Source of the DNA: Psychrobacillus lasiicapitis
GTDB taxonomy: Bacteria > Bacillota > Bacilli > Bacillales_A > Planococcaceae
Direction of reading: 5' to 3'
Length of the DNA: 64,000 nucleotides
NCBI RefSeq assembly: GCF_006861795.1
Contig: NZ_VDGH01000015.1
Span: 43,659-107,658 of the forward strand
Positions within the stretch are counted from its first letter, which is position 1. The number at the start of each line of letters is the position of its first letter. The notes beneath the pieces were generated by a model. It was not told where the DNA came from, did no database searches, and saw only the letters and a list, made by a program, of their open reading frames with translations. Both the position numbers and the translations under genes were made by a program. Below are positions 35,123 through 44,550 of this stretch, one piece after another.

Positions 35123-37095
35123 TCTGTATTTCCTCCTTTAGTTGTTTCCGTAATAGCATCTTTTAATAATGTTATTGCCTCTTCTATTGTTTTATTTTCT
35201 AATTGGCATGCTGCATTCGTTAAATGCCCCCCGCCGTTCAATCTTTCCATTACTAACTGTACATTTACATCTCCTAGCGATCTTGCACTTATACCTATTT
35301 TAGAATCACTTTTACGCCCAACAACAAACGAAGCAGTAATATTATTCATCGTCAATAATATATCGGCTGTTTGTGCTAGTAATACTTGACTATAAGTAAT
35401 ATTATCTTCACCGTGTGCAATGGCAATGCCTTCACCAAAAAATTCAACTGTTTGCACGATTTTAGAACGCTCAATATACGTATCAATATCTTCTTTCAGT
35501 AAACGTTGTACAAGTACCGTATCAGCTCCATTTGTACGTAGATAGGACGCTGCTTCAAACGTTCTAGCTCCTGTACGAAGGGTAAAGCTTTTCGTATCAA
35601 CTATTATGCCTGCAAGCATAGAAGTGGCTTCTAAGCTTGTTATCTTTTGATGTTTAGGCTGATATTCGATTAATTCTGTAACAAGCTCGGAAGTAGAGGA
35701 TGCGTATGGCTCCATATAAACAAGCATCGTATTAGATATAAATTCTTCTCCTCGTCGGTGATGATCAATGACGACTATTTTTTCTGCTCTTTGAAGCAAT
35801 TTCTCATCAATAACTAAGCTTGGTTTATGTGTATCTACCACCACTAGAAGTGTTTTATCCGTCATTTTACTCATTGCTTCGTCTGGGCTGATAAAACGAT
35901 CATAGAGCTCTGGCTTTTCTTTTATTTCATCCATTAATCGAGTAACACTATTATCTAGTTCATTGAAGTCGATTACGACAAAGCCCTCTACTTTGTTCAT
36001 TTCGGCCATTTTTCTAACTCCGACAGCAGATCCAATCGCATCCATATCGGGCATCCGATGTCCCATTACAAACACTTGATCACTATCTTGGATTAGATCT
36101 CGAAGCGCATGTGAGATAACCCTAGCCCTGACACGAGTTCTTTTTTCTACTGGATTTGTTTTACCACCGTAAAACTTTACTTTTCCACTTGGATGTTTGA
36201 TAGCTACCTGATCTCCACCGCGTCCTAATACTAAGTCCAAGCTCGATTGTGCTAGTTCTCCAAGTTCTACAAGCGAAATCGATCCTGCACCAACGCCTAC
36301 ACTTAACGTTAAAGAGAATCCAAACTTAGCCGTAGTCTCTCTTATGTCGTCTAAAATCGAAAATTTATTTTTCTCTAGTTCTACTAAGATCGATTCATTA
36401 AAGACCGCTAAAAAACGATCAGATGAAATTCTTTTCACGTAAATTCCGTATTTGGCACCCCAGTCATTCACACAGGAGGTAACAATACTATTTAATTGTC
36501 CTCGGGTTTGATCATCCATCCCTTGGGCAATTTCATCGTAGTTATCGATATATAGAACCCCAATAACTGTTCGATCCCCATAATATAAGGATTCTATTTC
36601 TACTTGTTCTGTAATATCAAAGAAGTATAATAACTTTTCTTCTGCTTTATACAATACTTTATAGTCATTATCATCAAATGATATAACCATTTCTTTTAAA
36701 TCTTCTTGTTTCAAAAGCTGTTTAAAATCTTTGGAAATAGAAAATAACTCTTCACCTATGATTGTATCGAACGGTAACTTTTGCATCATATATGGATTTG
36801 CCCATTCAATGACATATTGATCATTTATCAATAATATACCAATAGGCATTTCTAATAGTGCTTCTTCCCCTACTTTTTTCATACGATAAGAGAGTGTTTC
36901 TATATGTTTTTCTGTCTCTTCATATACGCGCTGTTCTATAATCCATGCATAAATAGATACTCCTATTACTAATAAAGTAAATAACAATCCGACTAATAAA
37001 TTGTTAGATAACAGTATATAAGCTGCTACTCCACCGAGTAATATGAACAAAACGAGTGGATATCGAATTGGTCGTTTCCTAAAAAAAGATGCCAC
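35119..37095 (-). CDS. gdpP: Cyclic-di-AMP phosphodiesterase GdpP
   Basis: 658 residues: two N-terminal membrane helices, a PAS-like domain, a degenerate GGDEF domain (near 170-300, core SSDRFLA), and a DHH-DHHA1 phosphodiesterase with [35 protein letters not shown] and the final [13 protein letters not shown]. It hydrolyses c-di-AMP and so affects cell-wall stress and potassium balance. GTG start after AAGGAGCTGATCAA. It is 12 bp after yybS and coupled to rplI. Confidence 0.96.
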   Translation of the reverse strand: MASFFRKRPIRYPLVLFILLGGVAAYILLSNNLLVGLLFTLLVIGVSIYAWIIEQRVYEETEKHIETLSYRMKKVGEEALLEMPIGILLINDQYVIEWANPYMMQKLPFDTIIGEELFSISKDFKQLLKQEDLKEMVISFDDNDYKVLYKAEEKLLYFFDITEQVEIESLYYGDRTVIGVLYIDNYDEIAQGMDDQTRGQLNSIVTSCVNDWGAKYGIYVKRISSDRFLAVFNESILVELEKNKFSILDDIRETTAKFGFSLTLSVGVGAGSISLVELGELAQSSLDLVLGRGGDQVAIKHPSGKVKFYGGKTNPVEKRTRVRARVISHALRDLIQDSDQVFVMGHRMPDMDAIGSAVGVRKMAEMNKVEGFVVIDFNELDNSVTRLMDEIKEKPELYDRFISPDEAMSKMTDKTLLVVVDTHKPSLVIDEKLLQRAEKIVVIDHHRRGEEFISNTMLVYMEPYASSTSELVTELIEYQPKHQKITSLEATSMLAGIIVDTKSFTLRTGARTFEAASYLRTNGADTVLVQRLLKEDIDTYIERSKIVQTVEFFGEGIAIAHGEDNITYSQVLLAQTADILLTMNNITASFVVGRKSDSKIGISARSLGDVNVQLVMERLNGGGHLTNAACQLENKTIEEAITLLKDAITETTKGGNTE

Positions 37096-37107
37096 TTGAT
37101 CAGCTCC

Positions 37108-38049
37108 TTATTTTTTGTACCTGTCTTTTAAATACGCTCGCAAATTAAATCCTAAATCTAAAACCCCTAATATAATCGTGAACGTAAAAAGTGGTACGGC
37201 AAGAATGCTTGCCAAAACCATCGACCATTTCGGCCACCCTTGCACATAAAAATAGTAGTGAATGAGCGAAACACCTTGTAAAAACAAAAGTACTCTTAAA
37301 ATAAGTGCTGCATTCACAAATAATAAATACCCAAAAGTGCCCATTTCAAATTCCATAAATAAAGAGAAAATGGATACGATTAAATAATACCACAACACCA
37401 CTCTAGGTAGTCTAAAATCCATGAACCTTGAAAATTTTGGAACATCTAGTTTTAACTTTTTCAGTAAGGATAGATTAATCACTAGGTAAAGAAAAGCAGT
37501 TATGAAAGTGCCTCCAATAAAGTAGGATGGCATAATTGCTTGAATAAGCAGTATGCTTTGTCTCACCATTTCATCATAGTCTTTTGGTAATTGTCCGACA
37601 GATGCCATAATATTTCCTATTTGTTCATAGTATATTTCAATACCCTTTAATAGTTGTTCTAAAATATTTATATTTAATACTAAAATAGAAATTATGTATT
37701 GTACTGCCGCCATGAATAATAGAAAAATCCCTGATGCCATCAGCATATATAACTTAGATTTTTTATTTCGAATAGAATCACCTATTATAAATCCTAACGG
37801 GCTGACTAATAATCCAAATACAAAACCAAAAAATCCACCGATTATAAAAGATATGATAATAGCAATAAACATAACAAAAATCGCTTGCTTCCTTAAAAAC
37901 CTTGCACTATACCAAGCAATAGGTAATGGAACAATAAACGACGTGAAAAAACCTACAAATGGCACATATACAGACATCGCCAAGAGGATAGCAAATAGGG
38001 CAATCATCATAGATCCATACGTTAAATAGTTTGTCTCATTTTTTTGCAT
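37108..38049 (-). CDS. yybS: YybS-family membrane protein (DUF2232)
   Basis: 313 residues with about eight hydrophobic helices. It starts NETNYLTYGSMMIALFAILLAMSVYVPFVGFF and holds SARFLRKQA and DYDEMVRQSILLIQAIMPSYFIGGTFITAFLYLVINL segments characteristic of YybS. The role is unknown; the fold is related to S-components of vitamin transporters. It heads the yybS-gdpP-rplI unit, following the rpsR terminator. Confidence 0.9.
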   Translation of the reverse strand: MQKNETNYLTYGSMMIALFAILLAMSVYVPFVGFFTSFIVPLPIAWYSARFLRKQAIFVMFIAIIISFIIGGFFGFVFGLLVSPLGFIIGDSIRNKKSKLYMLMASGIFLLFMAAVQYIISILVLNINILEQLLKGIEIYYEQIGNIMASVGQLPKDYDEMVRQSILLIQAIMPSYFIGGTFITAFLYLVINLSLLKKLKLDVPKFSRFMDFRLPRVVLWYYLIVSIFSLFMEFEMGTFGYLLFVNAALILRVLLFLQGVSLIHYYFYVQGWPKWSMVLASILAVPLFTFTIILGVLDLGFNLRAYLKDRYKK

Positions 38050-38151
38050 GAAGTACCTTCCTTTTTTTAATCATCTATTTATTGTAACAGATTTACCACG
38101 ACAACTAAAACCCCATACACTGAAGGATTACCTTTTTAAAAAATAGAAATA

Positions 38152-38178
38152 AAAAAAAGACCGGTTTCCCGGTCTTTT
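38152..38178 (-). terminator. Terminator of the rpsF-ssb-rpsR operon
   Basis: AAAGACCGGG pairs with CCGGTCTTT around a short loop, followed by eight T residues on the minus strand. Confidence 0.87.
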
Positions 38179-38189
38179 GAATTATAAAC

Positions 38190-38426
38190 TTATCTCTCTT
38201 CAGAAGAGAATGGAAGTAAAGCCATGATACGAGATACTTTAATAGCTCGTGTTAACTTACGTTGGTACTTCGCGCTAGTTCCTGTCACACGACGTGGAAG
38301 AATTTTCCCACGTTCTGACACGAATTTTTTCAACAAATCTACATCTTTGTAATCGATGTGTGTGATGTTGTTAGCTGTGAAGTAACAAACTTTACGGCGT
38401 CTTTTGCCTCCGCGACGTGGTGCCAT
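38190..38426 (-). CDS. rpsR: 30S ribosomal protein bS18
   Basis: 78 residues: [72 protein letters not shown]. Complete and typical. It binds bS6 on the platform of the small subunit. Last gene of the rpsF-ssb-rpsR operon, 46 bp after ssb. Confidence 0.97.
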   Translation of the reverse strand: MAPRRGGKRRRKVCYFTANNITHIDYKDVDLLKKFVSERGKILPRRVTGTSAKYQRKLTRAIKVSRIMALLPFSSEER

Positions 38427-38472
38427 AATAGATTGCCTCCTTTTCGGTTAAAGTAACATGTGTGCTGTCCTA

Positions 38473-38982
38473 TTAAAATGGTAGATCGTCATCCGAAACT
38501 TCGATTGGTCCACTACTATTTGCAAAAGGATCGTCATCTACACGTGTATAATTTTGCTGATTCATTGGTTGGTTTTGCTGATATGTTGGATATGGATTTT
38601 GCTGTTGTTGCTGTTGTCCGCCACCGTATGGTTGTCCCGATTGGCCACGGTCTCCAGAACTACTACGTGGTTCTAAAAACTGAACACTGTCTGCGACAAC
38701 ATCCGTCGTATAAACACGTTTTCCATCTTGTCCTTCATAACTGCCTGTTTGAATACGCCCTTCGACACCAGCTAAACTTCCTTTTTTCAAAAAGTTAGCT
38801 GTGTTTTCCGCTTGTTTTCTCCAAACGACACAGTTGATAAAATCAGCTTCTCTTTCACCTTGTTGGTTAGAAAATGTTCGATTGACAGCTAGTGTAAATC
38901 TTGCCATTGCCACGCCACTTGGTGTATAGCGAAGTTCCGGATCTTTTGTTAGTCTTCCAACTAAAACGACACGGTTAATCAT
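38473..38982 (-). CDS. ssb: Single-stranded DNA-binding protein
   Basis: 169 residues: an OB fold ([57 protein letters not shown]) to about 110, a glutamine/glycine-rich flexible linker ([20 protein letters not shown]), and the acidic C-terminal tip DDDLPF that docks partner proteins. Essential replication and repair protein; middle gene of rpsF-ssb-rpsR. Confidence 0.97.
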   Translation of the reverse strand: MINRVVLVGRLTKDPELRYTPSGVAMARFTLAVNRTFSNQQGEREADFINCVVWRKQAENTANFLKKGSLAGVEGRIQTGSYEGQDGKRVYTTDVVADSVQFLEPRSSSGDRGQSGQPYGGGQQQQQQNPYPTYQQNQPMNQQNYTRVDDDPFANSSGPIEVSDDDLPF

Positions 38983-39025
38983 CAGTGTACAACCTCCCTC
39001 ATTCAGCTTTTGTTAGTCGATTTTA

Positions 39026-39316
39026 TTATTTATCGTCGATACGAACAGCAATGTGACGGATAATGTCCTCATTGATGTTTGCTAAACGAATGTATTCATC
39101 GATTGCTTTAGAATCAGCGTTTGCTTTAACGATTTGGTAGTAACCTTCACGTAAGTCATTGATTTCGTAAGCTAAGCGGCGTTTACCCCAGTCTTTTGCT
39201 TCGATGATTTCAGCACCGTTTGAAGTTAGGATTTCGTTAAAACGCTCAACTAAAGCTTTTTTAGCATCCTCTTCGATTGCTGGTTGAATAATGTACATTA
39301 ATTCGTACTTTCTCAT
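39026..39316 (-). CDS. rpsF: 30S ribosomal protein bS6
   Basis: 96 residues: [71 protein letters not shown]. Complete. First gene of rpsF-ssb-rpsR with a good promoter at 39397-39425. A GC-rich hairpin in the leader (39345-39360) lies 30-45 bp before the start and could be used in S6:S18 autoregulation. Confidence 0.97.
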   Translation of the reverse strand: MRKYELMYIIQPAIEEDAKKALVERFNEILTSNGAEIIEAKDWGKRRLAYEINDLREGYYQIVKANADSKAIDEYIRLANINEDIIRHIAVRIDDK

Positions 39317-39344
39317 CTATTTACACCTCCCTATGGTCTTTGGC

Positions 39345-39360
39345 CGATTGTTACCAATCG
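39345..39360 (-). promoter_or_regulatory. Leader hairpin before rpsF
   Basis: CGATTG, GTAA loop, CAATCG on the minus strand, between the promoter and the ribosome site GGGAGGTG. An S6:S18 autoregulatory element is expected in this leader; I cannot confirm that this hairpin is it. Confidence 0.45.
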
Positions 39361-39396
39361 ACAAGGAGCAAGTAATTCTATTACTCACATCAATGA

Positions 39397-39425
39397 ATTG
39401 TACCATAAGGTGTTTATTATTTCAA
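39397..39425 (-). promoter_or_regulatory. Promoter of rpsF-ssb-rpsR
   Basis: On the minus strand TTGAAA, 17 bp, TACAAT: a good sigma-A promoter about 80 bp before the rpsF start. Confidence 0.72.
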
Positions 39426-39482
39426 GAATGATTGTCATTACTTTTTTAAATCATGTATATTTATTAATTGGAGGGGTCGTTC

Positions 39483-40031
39483 ATGGAAAAAAGAGAGGAT
39501 TATTTATCTATAGTTGAAATTGATTTGAAAAGGGTCGCTTGGTCTAGCTTATTGATGACCGTTATTCTCTCCATTGTAGGACTAGTTATCTACACCTTTT
39601 TACAAGGCGCTATACAACTAACTCTTACATTTTGGGGATTTTTCTTATTTTGTATCGGATATATACTTCTTATTGTTTTACATGAATGTTTTCATTTAAT
39701 CGGTTTTTATTTTTTCGGGAAAGTTCCATGGAGTAGCATGGATTACGGTGTTAACTTGAAAATGGGGATTGCTTACGCAACAACTACCGTTCCTTTACCT
39801 AATCACGCAATGAAAAAAGCATTGTTGCTGCCTTTTTGGATGACTGGTGTTCTTCCAATGCTTTTCGGATATATAATAGAAATGCCAGTACTTGTTCTGT
39901 TGGGAGCATGGCTTATAGCTGGTGCAGCTGGTGACTTTGCGATGTATAAAGAGTTAAGAAGATATCCAAAAGATGTTCTAATAAAAGATGATCCTATAAA
40001 ACCAAAACTATATATACTAAAAAAAGATTAG
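39483..40031 (+). CDS. DUF3267 membrane protein with HExxH motif (putative zinc protease)
   Basis: 182 residues with four or five membrane helices and the zinc-protease-like motif VLHECFHLIGFYFFG. This is the DUF3267 family, related in layout to M50-type intramembrane proteases; activity is unproven. ATG 39483 lies six bases after GGAGGGG. It is the only plus-strand gene in this part of the minus-strand core and sits alone between rpsF and ychF, so it looks like an accessory gene. Confidence 0.83.
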   Translation: MEKREDYLSIVEIDLKRVAWSSLLMTVILSIVGLVIYTFLQGAIQLTLTFWGFFLFCIGYILLIVLHECFHLIGFYFFGKVPWSSMDYGVNLKMGIAYATTTVPLPNHAMKKALLLPFWMTGVLPMLFGYIIEMPVLVLLGAWLIAGAAGDFAMYKELRRYPKDVLIKDDPIKPKLYILKKD

Positions 40032-40056
40032 CGAGAGATTTCGCTAATCTTTTTTA
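40026..40056. terminator. Hairpin between the DUF3267 gene and ychF
   Basis: GATTAGCGA pairs with TCGCTAATC around a short loop and runs into TTTTTT on the plus strand; A residues on the other side suggest it also serves ychF. Confidence 0.78.
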
Positions 40057-41157
40057 TTAAACGTTGAAACGGAACAGCATTACGTCGCCGTCTTGTACAA
40101 CGTATTCTTTTCCTTCTAGACGAACTTTTCCTGCCTCTTTTGCGGCTGCCATCGATCCAGTACCAACTAAATCATCGTAAGCAACTGTTTCTGCACGGAT
40201 AAATCCTTTTTCAAAGTCAGAGTGAATGACACCAGCACATTGTGGAGCTTTCATCCCTTTGCGGAACGTCCATGCACGTACTTCTTGTACACCTGCAGTA
40301 AAGTAAGTAGCTAGTCCTAGCAATGAATACGATGCTTTAATTAGTTGGTCTAATCCTGATTCTTCAATTCCTAGTTCTTCTAGGAACATTTGCTTTTCAT
40401 CGTCTTCTAGAGCTGCCATTTCCTCTTCGATTTTTGCACAAACTACAATTACTTGTGCCCCCTCTTCAGCTGCAAATGCGCGTACTCTTTGTACATATTC
40501 GTTTTCTTCGTCTGCCATAATATCGTCTTCCGATACATTTGCAACGTATAACATCGGTTTAATAGTTAATAAGTGCAGACCTTTTACCACTCGAAGTTCC
40601 TCTTCCGTAAAGTCGACGGAACGGCCAGACTTGCCAGCTTCAAAAGCTTCTTTTAAGCGTGAAAGAATCGGTTCTTCTATCATTGCATCTTTATCTTTTT
40701 GTTTTGCCATTTTCGCAACACGTGCTAAACGTTTATCTACACTTTCTAAATCCGCTAAGATTAACTCCAGATTAATTACTTCTATGTCGGAGATTGGATC
40801 TACTTTACCGGAAACATGTGTAATATTTTCATCATTAAAGCAACGTACTACTTGGCAAATTGCATCTACTTCGCGAATATGAGCTAGGAACTTGTTTCCA
40901 AGACCTTCTCCTTTACTAGCGCCTTCTACAATTCCTGCAATGTCTGTAAACTCAAATGCCGTTGGAACTGTTTTCTTAGGTGTTACTAACTCTGTTAATT
41001 TATCTAAACGTGCATCTGGAACTTCTACAATACCTACGTTCGGATCGATCGTAGCGAATGGATAGTTAGCTGCAAGTGCCCCCGCTTTTGTTATTGCATT
41101 AAACAATGTGGATTTCCCTACGTTTGGTAATCCTACGATTCCTGCCGTCAGTGCCAT
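40057..41157 (-). CDS. ychF: Redox-regulated ATPase YchF (Obg-family GTPase-like)
   Basis: 366 residues starting MALTAGIVGLPNVGKSTLFNAITKAGALAANYPFATI (Walker A), with DIAGIVEGASKGEGLGNKFL, a helical insert, and a C-terminal TGS domain (TFRKGMKAPQCAGVIHSDFEKGFIRAETV). The motif replacing NKxD gives ATP preference in YchF. Called yyaF in B. subtilis. ATG 41157 is preferred over GTG 41166 by spacing from AAGGG. Confidence 0.96.
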   Translation of the reverse strand: MALTAGIVGLPNVGKSTLFNAITKAGALAANYPFATIDPNVGIVEVPDARLDKLTELVTPKKTVPTAFEFTDIAGIVEGASKGEGLGNKFLAHIREVDAICQVVRCFNDENITHVSGKVDPISDIEVINLELILADLESVDKRLARVAKMAKQKDKDAMIEEPILSRLKEAFEAGKSGRSVDFTEEELRVVKGLHLLTIKPMLYVANVSEDDIMADEENEYVQRVRAFAAEEGAQVIVVCAKIEEEMAALEDDEKQMFLEELGIEESGLDQLIKASYSLLGLATYFTAGVQEVRAWTFRKGMKAPQCAGVIHSDFEKGFIRAETVAYDDLVGTGSMAAAKEAGKVRLEGKEYVVQDGDVMLFRFNV

Positions 41158-41245
41158 ATATGTCACAACCCTTCTCTATATTAACTTACACTTTTTTAAA
41201 TTATAACCAGTTCATTATATTGATTTTAATGCTAAAAGTCTATCT

Positions 41246-41446
41246 TTACTCAGTATCTGCTTGTTTTAAAAGTCGCTTCATTTTTTTTTCAAACTCTTTT
41301 CTTGGGATGAGCACACTATGCTGGCAACCTTCACATTTAATCCGAATGTCCGCTCCCATTCGGATAATTTTCCATGCGTTTGTCCCACAAGGATGTTGCT
41401 TTTTCATCTCTACTATATCATTTAATTGAAATTGCTTACTTTCCAT
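41246..41446 (-). CDS. DUF951 family protein
   Basis: 66 residues: MESKQFQLNDIVEMKKQHPCGTNAWKIIRMGADIRIKCEGCQHSVLIPRKEFEKKMKRL, with the family signature KKxHPCG and a CxxC-like pair. A small soluble protein of unknown function, conserved between ychF and the MscS gene near the origin. ATG 41446 lies eight bases after AAGG; an in-frame GTG is nine bases upstream. Confidence 0.9.
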   Translation of the reverse strand: MESKQFQLNDIVEMKKQHPCGTNAWKIIRMGADIRIKCEGCQHSVLIPRKEFEKKMKRLLKQADTE

Positions 41447-41487
41447 TTCAATCACCTTCTTTTACTAGAATTAATATCGCTATATAA

Positions 41488-42306
41488 TTATGAAATTTGA
41501 ATACCTTTATGTTCCAAGAACTCTCTTAAATCTCTTCGTACCTTTCTAGCAACCCCGGCTTGTTTCGTCGGTATTGTTTCAGCGGTAATACGGACAACTA
41601 TCTCTGTTGCACTAAAGCTTTGTACCCCTAAAAAACTTGGTGGTTTAACAAGATCCTCGTATTTGCTCGGTAAAACTTTCAGGAATTCTTGTATATTCTT
41701 CTCTAATGCCAAAAGATCTGTTTCAGATGCCACGCTAAAATCTATTAAAGCCAATGAATTAAAAATGGAATAGTTAATAACGTTTGTAATGCTTCCATTT
41801 GGAATAATATGAAGTTCCCCTGTATAACTTTTCACTTTCGTTGTACGTAAACCAATTTCCTGCACAATTCCATTAGCTGTACCAATTTGTACTTGATCTC
41901 CCACAGCAAACTGGTCTTCAAATATTATAAAAAATCCTGTAATAATATCTTTTACTAAGCTTTGCGCACCAAAACCAACTGCAAGACCCACAATTCCTGC
42001 TCCGGCAAGTAGTCCTACCACCTTTATGCCAAAAGTACTTAAAATCGCTATGATGGCAGTAAAATAAACTACATTAGCTAAAATATTTTGTAATAGCTTC
42101 TCCAAAGTATTTTGTCTGCGTTCCGAATACCCTAAAGGACTTTTTTGTCTAACGAAAAACATTTTTTTGATAACACGTTTACCGACTCTCACTACAACTG
42201 TCATTAGCAATAAAATAACAATTATTTTTATACTAATAATTCCAAGCTGTATCCATGTGTCCTCTGTAAATAAGTAATCCTGTATTTTCTGAGTAGTTTT
42301 TTCCAT
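41488..42306 (-). CDS. Small-conductance mechanosensitive channel (MscS family)
   Basis: 272 residues: three membrane helices, of which the third carries GLLAGAGIVGLAVGFGAQSLVKDIITGFFIIFEDQFAVGDQV, the MscS pore helix and beta-domain entry, followed by IGLRTTKVKSYTGELHIIPNGSITNVINYS. It releases solutes on osmotic downshock. ATG 42306 follows AGAGGTGA; the frame extends further upstream into yyaC territory without family similarity. Resembles B. subtilis YkuT/YhdY-type channels. Confidence 0.92.
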   Translation of the reverse strand: MEKTTQKIQDYLFTEDTWIQLGIISIKIIVILLLMTVVVRVGKRVIKKMFFVRQKSPLGYSERRQNTLEKLLQNILANVVYFTAIIAILSTFGIKVVGLLAGAGIVGLAVGFGAQSLVKDIITGFFIIFEDQFAVGDQVQIGTANGIVQEIGLRTTKVKSYTGELHIIPNGSITNVINYSIFNSLALIDFSVASETDLLALEKNIQEFLKVLPSKYEDLVKPPSFLGVQSFSATEIVVRITAETIPTKQAGVARKVRRDLREFLEHKGIQIS

Positions 42307-42385
42307 AAAGTCGTTTATCACCTCTACTTGAATAAATAATCTTCTAGATGCATATACTATGCTAAAAAGAAAGCGAGTAAAACTC

Positions 42386-42985
42386 ATGAATTCTGAAGCG
42401 ACAGTTACTAAAAATCCCTCTACTATCTATTATAAAGAAACAGGAGTAGTTTGGCGATTAAGCAACTACTTTTTAGAACATATTCCTTTTGATCACCAAA
42501 ACTTAGTTTTTTGCTGTATAGGAACGGATCGCTCTACAGGTGATGCGCTTGGACCAATGACTGGCTCCTTTTTAACACAACTCGTTTCTTTTCCGTTTCA
42601 AGTTGTCGGAACCTTGGATAATCCTTTACATGCTTTGAATCTAGAAGAAATAACAGAGGAATTAAAAAGGTCACCTGATTCACCTTATATTATTGCTATT
42701 GATGCTTGTTTAGGAAATGCAAACAATATTGGACAGATTATTGTACATCCTGGTCCGCTATTCCCTGGAAAAGCAGTAAAAAAAGAATTACCACCAATCG
42801 GAGAAGTCTCCATTAAAGCTGTCGTGAATATTGGAGGTTTTATGGAATATAATGTTTTACAAAGTACCCGTCTCAATCTAACATTCGAAATGGGAAGAGT
42901 GATTTCACGCTCTCTTCTTTTAGCATGGCATCGTTATAATTTAAAAGACATAAATAATAGCCACCGCAATGCCAACAACAACTAA
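42386..42985 (+). CDS. yyaC: Spore protein YyaC (GPR-like fold, DUF1256)
   Basis: 199 residues with FCCIGTDRSTGDALGPMTGSFL, GTLDNPLHALNLEE, IIAIDACLGNANNIGQI and GEVSIKAVVNIGGFMEYNVLQSTRL, characteristic of YyaC, a sporulation protein related to germination protease. ATG 42386 is preferred to ATG 42359 because residues before it are non-conserved, although neither has a strong ribosome site. Its last 45 bp overlap the end of the convergent DUF554 gene. Confidence 0.92.
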   Translation: MNSEATVTKNPSTIYYKETGVVWRLSNYFLEHIPFDHQNLVFCCIGTDRSTGDALGPMTGSFLTQLVSFPFQVVGTLDNPLHALNLEEITEELKRSPDSPYIIAIDACLGNANNIGQIIVHPGPLFPGKAVKKELPPIGEVSIKAVVNIGGFMEYNVLQSTRLNLTFEMGRVISRSLLLAWHRYNLKDINNSHRNANNN

Positions 42986-43648
42986 ACTAGGTAAGAGATT
43001 CGCCACTCTAATATTAGTTAAGCCAAGTAAATTTAAACCAATTGCAATAATCATAATGCCGCCAGTAGCTGTCATTTCTTGGAGAAATAAATCGAGCGCA
43101 GCTTCTGGTATAACTTTTGTAATCTGTGTTGCGAATAAAGCAATTACTCCTTGGTAAATTGCAACCGGAATTGCTGACAATAATACGCCTATTCCAAGCG
43201 TTGCTGATAAAATAATAGAAGTGAAGCCGTCTATAATTCCTTTACTTATGAGTAATTCATGATCATTTTGAAGTCCACTATTCAATGCTCCTAATACTCC
43301 CATAGCGCCAATAACAAATATAAGTGTACTCGTAACAAAACCTTGTGCGATACTTCCTCCTTGAGAAGCTTTTGAACCAAATTTTTTTTCTAAAAATTGA
43401 CCTAACTTGTTTAACCATTTATCTATATCTATCCATTCACCTATAACTGCTCCAAACACTATACAAATAATGATTAATACAAAATTACTGCTTTCTAAGC
43501 CCATCTGAATACCCAAAACAGTCACCACTATTCCAATTGCCCCTATAACTGTTTGCTTCATATTCTCAGGTATCCCTTTTAATAACCGTCCGGCAATAGC
43601 TCCTATAATTATTAATAGAGCATTTACTAAAGTCCCTAACAATACCAT
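42941..43648 (-). CDS. DUF554 membrane protein (YdfK-like)
   Basis: 235 residues with six or seven membrane helices: LGTLVNALLIIIGAIAGRLLKGIPENMKQTVIGAIGIVVTVLGIQMGL, FGAVIGEWIDIDKWLNKLGQFL, ISKGIIDGFTSIILSATLGIGVLLSAIPV. The family is a predicted transporter or channel with no proven substrate. It follows parB on the same strand with 65 bp between, and its terminus overlaps yyaC tail to tail. Confidence 0.9.
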   Translation of the reverse strand: MVLLGTLVNALLIIIGAIAGRLLKGIPENMKQTVIGAIGIVVTVLGIQMGLESSNFVLIIICIVFGAVIGEWIDIDKWLNKLGQFLEKKFGSKASQGGSIAQGFVTSTLIFVIGAMGVLGALNSGLQNDHELLISKGIIDGFTSIILSATLGIGVLLSAIPVAIYQGVIALFATQITKVIPEAALDLFLQEMTATGGIMIIAIGLNLLGLTNIRVANLLPSLVVVGIAVAIIYVF

Positions 43649-43713
43649 CCGTAATCCTCATCTCGTCTCTAAAAATACAACCTATTCCTAGGTTGCCCTA
43701 GAAATAGGCTGAA

Positions 43714-44550
43714 TTAATTCTCTAATAGTTCTAATATTCTTTCTAAATCATCTTCTGAATAAAATTCAATTTCAATTTTTCCTTTTTCTTTACCCTTTGT
43801 TATCGAGACAGATGTACCGAAAATATCTCTCAATTCAGATTCCTTTTCTTTTGTGAATATATCTTTTTCTTCTTTTTTTGTTTCACGTGGAACATTTTCA
43901 TTTAGCCTTTGTACTAAAGCTTCTAATTGACGTACATTTAAGTTTTCTTTAACCGTCTTTTGCATGATTATTGGAATGTTTTTTTTCTTTTTTAAACCTA
44001 GCAAAGCCTTCCCATGTCCCATTGTGAGAACACCATCCGAAATGGCATTTCTTACGACTTCGGGTAATGTAAGTAATCGTACATGGTTAGCAATATGTGG
44101 TCTACTTTTTCCTAATCTAAATGCAAGTTGTTCCTGTGTTAACTTCAAATGTTCCATTAAATTTTGATAAGCTTCTGCTTCTTCTATTGGCGTTAAATCT
44201 TCACGCTGTAAGTTTTCTAATATAGCGAGCTCCATCATCTGCTGATCCGTCAGCTCTCGAATGACAGCTGGTATTATATCTAAACTAGCAAGCTGAGAAG
44301 CTCTAAATCTTCTCTCCCCAACAACTATTTCATATTTTGAACCTTTTTTACGAAGAATAATAGGTTGTAATACACCGTGTTCTTTAATAGACTCAGTAAG
44401 CTCTTTCATCGCTTCTTGATCAAAAATTTTTCGAGGTTGATAAGGATTTGGCTTGATATCTGTTAAACTTATTTGTTCAACTTTCTCTGTTTTTATTTGA
44501 TCTTCACCCGGAAAGAGTGCGTTAATACCTTTTCCTAAAGCTTTAGCCAT
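43714..44550 (-). CDS. parB: Chromosome-partitioning protein ParB (Spo0J)
   Basis: 278 residues: AKALGKGINALFPG at the N-terminus, the CTPase/ParB domain with GVLQPIILRKKGSKYEIVVGERRFRAS, an HTH (LTQEQLAFRLGKSRPHIANHVRLLTLP) and a C-terminal dimerisation region. It loads condensin at parS. The gene itself contains a perfect parS site (43879-43894) as in B. subtilis. It overlaps parA by eight bases. Confidence 0.97.
   Translation of the reverse strand: MAKALGKGINALFPGEDQIKTEKVEQISLTDIKPNPYQPRKIFDQEAMKELTESIKEHGVLQPIILRKKGSKYEIVVGERRFRASQLASLDIIPAVIRELTDQQMMELAILENLQREDLTPIEEAEAYQNLMEHLKLTQEQLAFRLGKSRPHIANHVRLLTLPEVVRNAISDGVLTMGHGKALLGLKKKKNIPIIMQKTVKENLNVRQLEALVQRLNENVPRETKKEEKDIFTKEKESELRDIFGTSVSITKGKEKGKIEIEFYSEDDLERILELLEN
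43879..43894. promoter_or_regulatory. parS site inside parB
   Basis: TGTTTCACGTGGAACA matches the 16-bp consensus TGTTNCACGTGAAACA read on the opposite strand at every defined base. Confidence 0.92.
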
